Assembly (NCBI GenBank): GCA_018303105.1
Contig: JAGVYU010000012.1
Span: 1 to 48,112, forward strand
Length of the DNA: 48,112 nt
DNA from: Candidatus Woesearchaeota archaeon
Lineage (GTDB): Archaea; Nanobdellota; Nanobdellia; Woesearchaeales; JAGVYU01
Direction of reading: 5' to 3'
Part shown: positions 8,443 through 16,803 of the stretch, piece by piece
Layout of the letters: each line of letters starts with the position of its first letter
How positions within the stretch are numbered: the stretch's first letter is position 1
Made by a program: the position numbers and the translations under genes
Notes under the pieces: model-generated
What the model saw: only the letters and a program-made list of their open reading frames with translations
What the model was told of the DNA's origin: nothing
Database searches by the model: none

Positions 8443-9676
8443 TATCCATTCCCAGCTTTTTGAGTTTTGCATCGAACATCATATAGCCCCTCTGGATATG
8501 CTCAATTCCTGATATCATTGTCGTATTCTCCGCAGCGCTCGCTGCCAGAACAAGCGCGGCTCCTGCGCGCAGGTCAGTTGCGGTTACGTTCGCTCCGGAG
8601 AGAGATGCCCCTCCAGGAATATGTGCTGCGTCTCCTTTGACCGTTATCCCGGCGCCTAAGCGGTTTAACTCATTGATATATGCAAAACGCTCCGAAAATA
8701 CAGTATCCTTAACAACGCTTTTTCCCGCTGCCCGGGCAAGCGCAGCCGCTACGATAGGCTGAAGATCCGTTGGAAATCCAGGATACGGCTTTGCCATGAT
8801 ATGCTGCCCTGTTAACGCTCTGTCGCGATACGCCCGCATGACATTTTGTTTTATCTCCGTTCGAATCCCCAGCGCATGCGCGATCTTGATCGGTGTTGCA
8901 AGATGCTCAGGATTCACATTCTGGATTCGAATGTCATTTCCTTGCAGCATTCCTGCGAGGAGAAGAAACGTTCCCGCTTCAATTCTGTCTGGAATGACAC
9001 GCATCCGGACTCCTGACAGCCTGGACACTCCGCTTATTTTCATAGTTCGGTTTTCTACTCCGATATCGACCCCAGCCGCCCTGAGGAAATCGACGAGCTG
9101 CATCGTTTCCGGTTCAATCGACGCGTTAGAAAGTATAGTAGTTCCCTCCGCACACGCAGCTGCGAGAAGGGCCTGCTGTGTCGCCCCTACACTTACGTGA
9201 GGGAAATCAATGCACGCCCCTTTAAGTTTTTTCGCGGTGAGTTCATACTGTCCATGCCTCACGCGTATGACTGCGCCCATTCTTCGGAATACGAGTTCAT
9301 GCAGGTCTGTTGGCCTGGGTCCTAAGATACATCCACCGGGAATGGCGATCGTCGCACGTCCCATCGTGCTGAGCAGCACGGATGCGAAGAGGATAGACGC
9401 GCGGAGCTTTCCCATATGTTCGTACGTTGCTGCAGCTGATGTGAGTTTATTCGCAAAGATTCGGATATGATCCTGTTGTGTTTTGATAGAGACTCCCAGC
9501 TCCTGAGCGATGGAAATCATATTGTCAATATCAGTTAGCGAAGGAATATCCTCAAGTACGCATGGTTTCCGTGTTAATACTGCCGCGGCAATGAGGGGAA
9601 GCGCAGCGTTTTTAGAGCCTGAGATACTCACTGATCCCTGTAATCGTTTTCCGCCTCTGATTACAAAGTTAGCCAT
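8417..9676 (-). CDS. murA: UDP-N-acetylglucosamine 1-carboxyvinyltransferase (MurA)
   Basis: GSVSISGSKNAALPLIAAAVL, catalytic-Cys loop IPGGCILGPRPTDLHE, GFPTDLQPIVAA, TDLRAGAALVLAA. Start set to MANFVIRGGKRLQG. Confidence 0.93.
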   Translation of the reverse strand: MANFVIRGGKRLQGSVSISGSKNAALPLIAAAVLTRKPCVLEDIPSLTDIDNMISIAQELGVSIKTQQDHIRIFANKLTSAAATYEHMGKLRASILFASVLLSTMGRATIAIPGGCILGPRPTDLHELVFRRMGAVIRVRHGQYELTAKKLKGACIDFPHVSVGATQQALLAAACAEGTTILSNASIEPETMQLVDFLRAAGVDIGVENRTMKISGVSRLSGVRMRVIPDRIEAGTFLLLAGMLQGNDIRIQNVNPEHLATPIKIAHALGIRTEIKQNVMRAYRDRALTGQHIMAKPYPGFPTDLQPIVAAALARAAGKSVVKDTVFSERFAYINELNRLGAGITVKGDAAHIPGGASLSGANVTATDLRAGAALVLAASAAENTTMISGIEHIQRGYMMFDAKLKKLGMDITCRSQSQ

Positions 9677-10538
9677 ATGGAATAATCTCCACTTCAGGCT
9701 GCAACAGCACACCTGATTTCTTTTTTACGGTTTTTTGAATGTGGCGGATAAGCCATACAATGTCACGCGACGTGGCATTTCCCGTATTCACTATCCAGTT
9801 TGCGTGATGCTCGGACACTTTAGCTCCTCCTTTTTGAAACCCCTTTAATCCTGCTGCTTCAATAAGCTGCCATGCTTTCCTGCTCTTTGGATTAATAAAG
9901 GTAGATCCAGCACTGGGCTCACTGAGGGGTTGTGTTTGAGTTCGATAGATTAGGGTTTGTTTTATCGTCGCTTGAATAAAGGTGTTTGGCTTGCTCACGA
10001 GTTTAAATGTTGCCTCAACGATAATATGACCCCGCATTCCTCTATGATACGCAAATGAGAGTTTTGATTTGGGCAGTATTTTTGTCCCTTGAGGTGTAAG
10101 CACCGTCACACTCTCTAAGACATCACTCGTCTGCACGCCATATGCTCCCACATTATTTGCGACTGCTCCCCCGACGCTTGCCGGGATTCCTATTAATTTC
10201 TCCAAACCCGAGAGATTATGGGCTGCGCATTTCAAGATAAGGCTTGATAAGGGCAATCCAGCTCCGACGCGTACGCGCTTGCCAGAGAACGTGAGGGCCA
10301 TGAGCTTTTTGAGCGAGATCACGCATCCCTTATACCCCTTGTCGGAGAAGATAAGATTTGAACCTCTCCCCAGGATAACATAGCGTATGTGCTCCTTGCG
10401 CAGCCGTGCAATAAGAGATTGAAGTTCTTGAACATTCTCAGGCGTAGCAAAGTATGATGCTGGTCCTCCCACCTTCATGGTTGTGTGGTGTGATAAGGGT
10501 TCTTTTTCCCGGACATTACGGCTTTTTAGTGCGTGCAT
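9669..10538 (-). CDS. murB: UDP-N-acetylenolpyruvoylglucosamine reductase (MurB)
   Basis: TMKVGGPASYFATPENVQEL, VILGRGSNLIFSDKGYKG, IPASVGGAVANNVGAYG, PSAGSTFINP, GLKGFQKGGAKVSEHHANWIVN. Confidence 0.93.
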   Translation of the reverse strand: MHALKSRNVREKEPLSHHTTMKVGGPASYFATPENVQELQSLIARLRKEHIRYVILGRGSNLIFSDKGYKGCVISLKKLMALTFSGKRVRVGAGLPLSSLILKCAAHNLSGLEKLIGIPASVGGAVANNVGAYGVQTSDVLESVTVLTPQGTKILPKSKLSFAYHRGMRGHIIVEATFKLVSKPNTFIQATIKQTLIYRTQTQPLSEPSAGSTFINPKSRKAWQLIEAAGLKGFQKGGAKVSEHHANWIVNTGNATSRDIVWLIRHIQKTVKKKSGVLLQPEVEIIPYG

Positions 10539-11571
10539 GATCGTTCAGTATTGTTTTAACAATGAGGGGCGTTGGGTTGCCGGGTAGGCATGCTGCGCAT
10601 GCGTTGGACATCGCTCGTAACCTCTTCTGCGTAAGCAAGCGCAAGGTGGGAAGTAGCTCCTTATGAAGCCGTTGCGACGGAATCATGATAGCGGTTCCTT
10701 TATGCGCGGCGTACAGCGCATTATACAACTGGTGGTTGTCCTTCACGTGCGGATGCGGAACGATGATTGCGGGTTTTCGCGCTGCCCATAATTCAACAAG
10801 GCTTGTCGCTCCTGCCCTGCATAGAACAACGTCTGCAGCTGCGTAATAAGCGCTGAGGTCTGCCAAAAAGTCCCGTACAATCATTTGTTTATATGTACTG
10901 TATTTCGGAAGCAGGGGATCATAATATTTTTTTCCCGTGACGTGAATAATGAAGATGTGTTTCTTCTTTAATCGAGGGAGAATGCTGCATACTGCCTCAT
11001 TAATGTCCTTCGCTCCATTCGTGCCTCCAAATGCGAGGAGGACAAACGTGTGTCTGGGGATGCGGAGTTTCTTACGTGATCGTGCTTGGGAAAGATGGAA
11101 GAGATGGGATGCCACGGGATTTCCGCAGAGCATTGTTTTCGATTTGAAATATCGCTCTGGTCCTGGCAGGAATGCAATGTTCAATTTGGAAAACCTGCTC
11201 AGGAGCCGGTTTGCTCGTCCCGGCAGCGCGTTTTGCTCGAAGAGGTATACGGGAATGCGAAGCGATCGCGCAGCGAGCACCGCCGGAATAGTAAAGTATC
11301 CCCCCATGCTGAGGACAATCCCGATTTTTTTTTGTTTTAGAATGGTTCTCGCGTCAAGATACGCTTTCGATAGCTGCATGAGAAACCGAGGAGTTTCAAT
11401 AAGCGTATGCTTCGCTTCAAGATCAAGCAGGAAAGGGGTTCCGGACACATAAGGCTTCATGGCACGGTCCGTGAGATAAAAGACATTATGGCGCTTTCGC
11501 AGCGTCTGTGCGAGCACATTCCCCGGCTTGACATGGCCCAATGTTCCCCCCGCCACGATTGCAATGCGCAT
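10516..11571 (-). CDS. murG: Lipid II synthase-type glycosyltransferase (MurG, GT28)
   Basis: MRIAIVAGGTLGHVKPGNVLAQTL, FEQNALPGRANRLLSRF, FGGTNGAKDINEAV, CRAGATSLVELWAARKPAIIVPHPHVKDNHQLYNA. Confidence 0.92.
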   Translation of the reverse strand: MRIAIVAGGTLGHVKPGNVLAQTLRKRHNVFYLTDRAMKPYVSGTPFLLDLEAKHTLIETPRFLMQLSKAYLDARTILKQKKIGIVLSMGGYFTIPAVLAARSLRIPVYLFEQNALPGRANRLLSRFSKLNIAFLPGPERYFKSKTMLCGNPVASHLFHLSQARSRKKLRIPRHTFVLLAFGGTNGAKDINEAVCSILPRLKKKHIFIIHVTGKKYYDPLLPKYSTYKQMIVRDFLADLSAYYAAADVVLCRAGATSLVELWAARKPAIIVPHPHVKDNHQLYNALYAAHKGTAIMIPSQRLHKELLPTLRLLTQKRLRAMSNACAACLPGNPTPLIVKTILNDHARTKKP

Positions 11572-11696
11572 GATATGATGACAGATCGCTGATTTATAAA
11601 GATAGTGGACCATAGCGGATCGAGATTGCGTAAACACTGGGCTATTTAAGAATGCGGTAAACTTATAAAACCAAGCTGTGTTTCTAAGGGGGACGT

Positions 11697-12044
11697 ATGA
11701 AAAAAACAGGCCCTGTTTTAACGGGAATAGGTGCGAGCGCTGGCATCGCGGAAGGATTCGTTAAGATCGTGGAGGGAATACGAGACATATCAAAATTTAA
11801 CGAGGGGGATATTTTGGTGACGGAAATCACTGAACCTTCGATGGTGATAATGATGAATAAGGCTGCGGCCATTGTAACAAATCTGGGTGGGATAACCTCT
11901 CATCCGGCTATACTTGCCCGTGAGCTCGGGATCCCCTGTGTTGTTGCAACCAAAACGGCTACGACCATGCTGAAGGAAGGAATGAAAGTTAAAGTTGACG
12001 GGACCAAGGGTGAGGTCTACATCGCTGAAGATGATAAAGAATAA
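11697..12044 (+). CDS. Stand-alone PEP-utilizing enzyme mobile (swivelling phospho-His) domain
   Basis: ITSHPAILARELGIPCVVATKTATTMLKEGMKVKVDGTKGEVYI, the phospho-His domain of PpsA/PPDK/PTS EI, with no attached PEP-binding or ATP-grasp domain. Confidence 0.85.
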   Translation: MKKTGPVLTGIGASAGIAEGFVKIVEGIRDISKFNEGDILVTEITEPSMVIMMNKAAAIVTNLGGITSHPAILARELGIPCVVATKTATTMLKEGMKVKVDGTKGEVYIAEDDKE

Positions 12045-13131
12045 CCAGCAGCAGTATCCTGAATGGATAGATGAGTTTGCTAGATCGTTTCATCATGCCT
12101 TTAAAAAAATGGTTCCTACAAGCTGGGGTCCTGTTGACGGGTGGGCGCTGCTCTCGCATCTGAATGGCTCTTTTATAAGGAAACTTCATCAGTCGGTTAA
12201 GAAGGTAAAAGAAAAAGAGACCTCTATAAAAGAAGTTGCTGAGAGTTTTTCTTGCCCTTCAACACTACGTCTTGCTTTATATTTTCTCGCCCTTGAATAT
12301 CAGTTCCAAAGCGACAAGGATAAAAAGCAATTCAAAGAGATAATAGAGTTTTTTATTGATGTTCTTAAAGAGATGATCAGAGAAGATATTTTTGCATATG
12401 ATAGAAACATCACACATACCTCCGAGGAAATAAAAAATATCGTAAACAGTACTCCATGGATAAAAGCAGACATTCCCATGGCAAAGGAGGTTGGAAAATT
12501 ATATAGTAGCTTAGCTTCTTTGGTGTATGCAGAGTATAGGGATTTTTTCCCCCAAGATGCACATGATATTTATGGACCCTATGATGTATCGAGCAAATTC
12601 GGGAACGAAGCAATCCTCCTTATAAAGCACTTCATAAAAATTCGCCCTAAGGAAATATGGCCAGATCTCAAATCTTCCTATGATGATGTAAAAATATTTC
12701 AGGTGCTGAAGCACGTTAAATTCAGTTGTGAAGTTATTGGTATGCATTCTCTTTATGAAGGAGATATTGTGAGGAATACCGTTGCACTAGCAGTAAGGAT
12801 TAACAACAAATTCGTTGATGATATACGTGAGGTCGGGCGTGCTCATGAAGAGATTGCCAGAATCGCCACCGACCATTCACGGGTATATGGGGACATGTCC
12901 GAGGCAGAAGTAAAACTTAAGTTTTTGGAATGGTTATGCTACCAGTTCTTTGGATTCTTCCGGATAGCGAATGTTGACTGGCGTCCTACTCAGGAAATGA
13001 TGAGGAGTGTTAAAGATAAGCAAATTCCGAATAGATGTGAAATTAAAGAATTTCCATCATGGGAAGAATACCGCTCAAGTAAGAACTTTGAAATCTTCTG
13101 GTTAAAAGATTTGTACCATAACAGTCATTGA
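12031..13131 (+). CDS. Hypothetical helical protein
   Basis: 366-aa ORF overlapping the preceding gene by 14 nt; no family recognised. Confidence 0.6.
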   Translation: MIKNNQQQYPEWIDEFARSFHHAFKKMVPTSWGPVDGWALLSHLNGSFIRKLHQSVKKVKEKETSIKEVAESFSCPSTLRLALYFLALEYQFQSDKDKKQFKEIIEFFIDVLKEMIREDIFAYDRNITHTSEEIKNIVNSTPWIKADIPMAKEVGKLYSSLASLVYAEYRDFFPQDAHDIYGPYDVSSKFGNEAILLIKHFIKIRPKEIWPDLKSSYDDVKIFQVLKHVKFSCEVIGMHSLYEGDIVRNTVALAVRINNKFVDDIREVGRAHEEIARIATDHSRVYGDMSEAEVKLKFLEWLCYQFFGFFRIANVDWRPTQEMMRSVKDKQIPNRCEIKEFPSWEEYRSSKNFEIFWLKDLYHNSH

Positions 13132-13158
13132 AAAAAATGAAGAAAAAAAGGACACACG

Positions 13159-14049
13159 CTAGAGTGAAGCAACAACAAAAACAAGAGTTAAAGTGAGGGT
13201 GAATATCCAAGATGTGACTGCGATCGTCTGCTCCCCCCATCCAAGCCGGAGAAGCACATAGTGAAATGGCGCGATGGGGAAAAGAGTTCTCCCAAGAACC
13301 ATTCGGGAAAGGATTTGAACAATTGATGTTCCTCCTTCTATAACAATAAAAAGTCCAGCGATAAAAACGAAATATTTGAGCTTTGCGAAGATCGCAATCA
13401 TCGCGAGGAGTGATCCCAATAAGCTGGCCCCCGCGTCTCCCATGAACAATTTCGCGCGCGGAGCATTAAACACAAGAAAACCCGCGGTTGCTCCAATCAC
13501 TGCAAGGACAAATGGTACAAGAGCTGTTGACGCAATGGCCAGGAGTATGAAAAACAGGCCTGAGAGGATAATGATAAAGTTCCCCGCGGCCATGCCATCC
13601 AAACCGTCTGTAATGTTGAATGCGTTCACGAAAAATACGAGGAATAATCCGTTAAACAGGAGATATGGGATGCTTCTTGACGTGGTATAATAAAAAACGA
13701 TGCAGAACGCGACTGCGAGAATGAATTGAAGGATGAGTCGAGTTCTCCAGCGCAATCCCGTCGCGCTTCTCCGCGTGATCTTCAGGGCATCATCGGTTAC
13801 GCCTATCGCAAAAAAGAGTGTGGCAAAAACGAGGATGATAAAATAGTCTGACGTATAGAGGAAAGGTAGAGAGGCAACAAGCGCAAGCAATATGATGATG
13901 CCACCCATCGTCGGCGTTCCTTGTTTCTTCTTGAATGACTGTAAGAGCACGAATTCTTTAATTCCAATCTTGCGTGCAAGAGGAATATAGAAGAGTCCAA
14001 ACAGTACACAGAGGATTAGAGGTACAAAAAAGCTAAGCGCCATACTCAT
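13159..14049 (-). CDS. mraY: Phospho-MurNAc-pentapeptide transferase-like (MraY, GT4-type PNPT)
   Basis: KKKQGTPTMGG, GVTDDALK, NAFNITDGLDGMAAG, LFMGDAGASLLGS, PIAPFHYVLLRLGWGEQ; multiple TM helices. Confidence 0.9.
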   Translation of the reverse strand: MSMALSFFVPLILCVLFGLFYIPLARKIGIKEFVLLQSFKKKQGTPTMGGIIILLALVASLPFLYTSDYFIILVFATLFFAIGVTDDALKITRRSATGLRWRTRLILQFILAVAFCIVFYYTTSRSIPYLLFNGLFLVFFVNAFNITDGLDGMAAGNFIIILSGLFFILLAIASTALVPFVLAVIGATAGFLVFNAPRAKLFMGDAGASLLGSLLAMIAIFAKLKYFVFIAGLFIVIEGGTSIVQILSRMVLGRTLFPIAPFHYVLLRLGWGEQTIAVTSWIFTLTLTLVFVVASL

Positions 14050-14072
14050 GAACTGTAGCTCAGAATGCGGAT

Positions 14073-15815
14073 TTATAAGGTTTTGGGCACTTTCAGGAAG
14101 GGCGTGGGATCCACGGGGATTTTGTTCTTTCGTACCTCAAAATGGAGATGTGTGTAATCATAAACGGTTCCATCTGAGGGTACATTTCCTGTTCTTCCCA
14201 CATATCCAATGCACTCACCGACTCGCACAGTTCTTGGATGACCCTCGAAACTGTCCAAATGTGCGTACCAAAACTCAAAATGTCCGCGCGCGACAATAAC
14301 CGTGTTCCCATAAAGATCCGATATCTCGTGGCGCATACGTCCACGTGCCACGGAGTATACCGGGTCTTTCGCATCCGCAGGCAAATCAATCCCTGTATGA
14401 TAATCGCCGCCTCGTGCCGCCATATAGTATCCAATCGGACGTGGCACCACATGTGCAGCAAGTGGATATGCTTTCGTGTTTGAGTTGTGTTTAATTTGGC
14501 TTGCGAATGTGTCAAGCCCAACCATGCGCGACCCTTTGAGGAGGATAGCATCTCCTGGTTTTGTGTAGGAGAACAGCGCTTTGGTAAGGAGTTCTTTAGT
14601 TGCGCAGAGAGTATATTGGAGATTGCTCTTCCTGAGTACCTTGGCGGTAGTGCGAACATGTTCACCTAACAGAAAAATATGGTCGAATGGAGCTCTAGCA
14701 ATGATGCCTGCTGCTTCTTCATGTTTTTTCGCAGTCCATTTTCCAAGCTCGGCCATATCCCCAAATACAATTAACTTTCTTCTTTTTCTTGTGATCGCAA
14801 CAAACGCCCCTACCGCATTTGCGAGGGATGCGAGATTCGCGTTGTATGAGTCGTTGTAGATGAGCACGTCATTAACAAAGAAGACCTGAGACCTGCCCTG
14901 AAGAGGGAGATAATTGAGCATTGCGTTCTGGATATCCCGTGAGGAAATGGAAAACTGCGATGCAACTGCGATCGCTGCGAGTGTATTGAGCACGTTATGC
15001 GTTCCAGGCACGGGAATCCGCAGCGTAAAAGATTCTCCTGGAGTGTTCACGCGACCGTTCGTAGCTCCGTCTGGAAGTATCCGAATCGAATGAGCTCGAA
15101 TGTGTGCATCAGGGTGTATTCCAAACGTGACAACTTTTGTTTTTGCAAGCGCGTGCATGGCGTCATAATATGGAGAATCCCTATTGAGCACAATGATCGA
15201 ATGCTTGACTGTGTTCAAGTAGCGTATAAGCTCTGTTTTGGCTTCGAAAATCGCCTTCTGAGATCCAAAAGCGCCAATGTGCGCATCATGAATGTTTGTA
15301 ATAATCCCAATAGACGGTTTAGACATCCTGCACCGATGCATGATCTCTCCCTTCTTGGATACGCCTGCCTCCAGAACGGCGATATCATGGTGTGAGGTTA
15401 AGCGGCTCAATGTCAGGGGAAATCCCTGCTCACTATTGAAGTTTCCGGCGGTTTTCAGCACAGAATATTGTGTGCTGAGCATGAGCGCGAGCATTTCCTT
15501 CGTCGTTGTTTTCCCATTGCTGCCGGTTATAAACACAAGCGGTATGCGAGTACGGGCTCTTCGGAACGCTGCAACATCATCAATGGCTTCTTGAACACTG
15601 GCCACACGAATAATTCGCTTGTCCTTCGGAGCTTGTTTTTTGTTTGTAAAGATATATGCTGCTCCCCTCGTGAGCGCATCTTCAACATAGTCGTTTCCAT
15701 CAACATATCTCCCTTTAAACGCGCAAAAAATGTCTCCTTTTTTGATTAGTCTTGAATCTATCTGTAAACGTGCATGAAGGGCTGCAGTTTTTGAGAGACG
15801 GCTAAGCACGCTCAT
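14073..15815 (-). CDS. murF: MurF-type Mur ligase with C-terminal M23 metallopeptidase domain
   Basis: MurF part: KKGDIFCAFKGRYVDGNDYVEDA, FITGSNGKTTTKEM, GNFNSEQGFPLTL, YNDSYNANLASLANAV. C-terminal ~133 aa: HTGIDLPAD (HxxxD), YAHLDSF, HLHFEV (HxH). Confidence 0.92.
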   Translation of the reverse strand: MSVLSRLSKTAALHARLQIDSRLIKKGDIFCAFKGRYVDGNDYVEDALTRGAAYIFTNKKQAPKDKRIIRVASVQEAIDDVAAFRRARTRIPLVFITGSNGKTTTKEMLALMLSTQYSVLKTAGNFNSEQGFPLTLSRLTSHHDIAVLEAGVSKKGEIMHRCRMSKPSIGIITNIHDAHIGAFGSQKAIFEAKTELIRYLNTVKHSIIVLNRDSPYYDAMHALAKTKVVTFGIHPDAHIRAHSIRILPDGATNGRVNTPGESFTLRIPVPGTHNVLNTLAAIAVASQFSISSRDIQNAMLNYLPLQGRSQVFFVNDVLIYNDSYNANLASLANAVGAFVAITRKRRKLIVFGDMAELGKWTAKKHEEAAGIIARAPFDHIFLLGEHVRTTAKVLRKSNLQYTLCATKELLTKALFSYTKPGDAILLKGSRMVGLDTFASQIKHNSNTKAYPLAAHVVPRPIGYYMAARGGDYHTGIDLPADAKDPVYSVARGRMRHEISDLYGNTVIVARGHFEFWYAHLDSFEGHPRTVRVGECIGYVGRTGNVPSDGTVYDYTHLHFEVRKNKIPVDPTPFLKVPKTL

Positions 15816-16803
15816 ATATGTACCGGGCGAGTTTCCTCACTTCTGGATTAAAGCTCAGCTTGAATTTTCCGTACCCTTGAATATTTGGTTTATGACCTAT
15901 GAGGGAGATAGGAAATAATCCCCACAGATTATACTCGGTATGCCCTAAAGTCTTGTAGTGTTGGATAATTCGCCATTGGAGCAGGTTATTTGCCGCAGTT
16001 TTGAACGCAACATCGTTGGAAGCGCCGTATACCCAGTTGATTTTTCGCTTGAATTTCCATATCCATGCTGCTGCGATAATCTCGGAATTGCGCCTCGCGA
16101 TCCACATATCTGCACCATCGTGCTCACGATACTTTAAAAATTTGTGCCTAAGAGCCTTGAAGGGTAAAACCTGTGCTCCCTTCGCATGCATACGTTTCTC
16201 ATAGAGAGCGTAGAAAGATATGAATGCATTATCGCTGTTATCAATGGCGATCGCCAGCGACTGTTTCTCCGCATAGCGTATAGCCGTTCTGCATTTTTTA
16301 TTAAAGGACATGAACAGAGAATCGAGTGGTTGCTGAAGATCTATGAGCGTTGTGATATCCTGTTGGTCTGTACATTGCCTCTTTCCACTGACAAGCGAAA
16401 TGGCATTGTCAGCATAGAGAATAATTTTCAGCGCTCGAGTTACGCGCGGCAACTTCATGATTTCCGTAAACATCATACGGCAAAGCGTTTTTCGGTGCCT
16501 TACTGAGTCAATAATCACAGGAGCATTTCCTGAACGCGTGCCAAACTCAATACCTGTGCTTAACCAGGGCACGCGAAACTTAAGGAGGCTTTTCAAAGGG
16601 TGCCCACGCTCGGCATAAACCTCGCCCACAAGGACGGCAATCGGCTGTCCATGCTCATACGCGCAGAGATACACACAAGGATGTCCAATGTCTTGCTGAG
16701 TCATGTAGTAGAGCGGCGTATGGAAAAAATTCGCGTCCTTGGAATGCGCAAGAACATATTCCCAATCCTCAATATTAACGTCTGTTCTGAACGTGGTGCT
16801 CAT
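15802..16803 (-). CDS. FemABX/peptidyltransferase-like GNAT-fold protein
   Basis: SLFMSFNKKCRTAIRYAEKQSL, WIARRNSEIIAAAWIWKFKRKINWVYGASND, NNLLQWRIIQHYKTLGHTEYNLWG, YGKFKLSFNPEV. Confidence 0.85.
   Translation of the reverse strand: MSTTFRTDVNIEDWEYVLAHSKDANFFHTPLYYMTQQDIGHPCVYLCAYEHGQPIAVLVGEVYAERGHPLKSLLKFRVPWLSTGIEFGTRSGNAPVIIDSVRHRKTLCRMMFTEIMKLPRVTRALKIILYADNAISLVSGKRQCTDQQDITTLIDLQQPLDSLFMSFNKKCRTAIRYAEKQSLAIAIDNSDNAFISFYALYEKRMHAKGAQVLPFKALRHKFLKYREHDGADMWIARRNSEIIAAAWIWKFKRKINWVYGASNDVAFKTAANNLLQWRIIQHYKTLGHTEYNLWGLFPISLIGHKPNIQGYGKFKLSFNPEVRKLARYIYERA

Noticed and set aside
14073-14474. Separate M23 gene starting at an internal Met
   Set aside because: The internal Met (MAARGGDYHTG) would remove part of the domain, has no signal peptide, and the frame is continuous with MurF.
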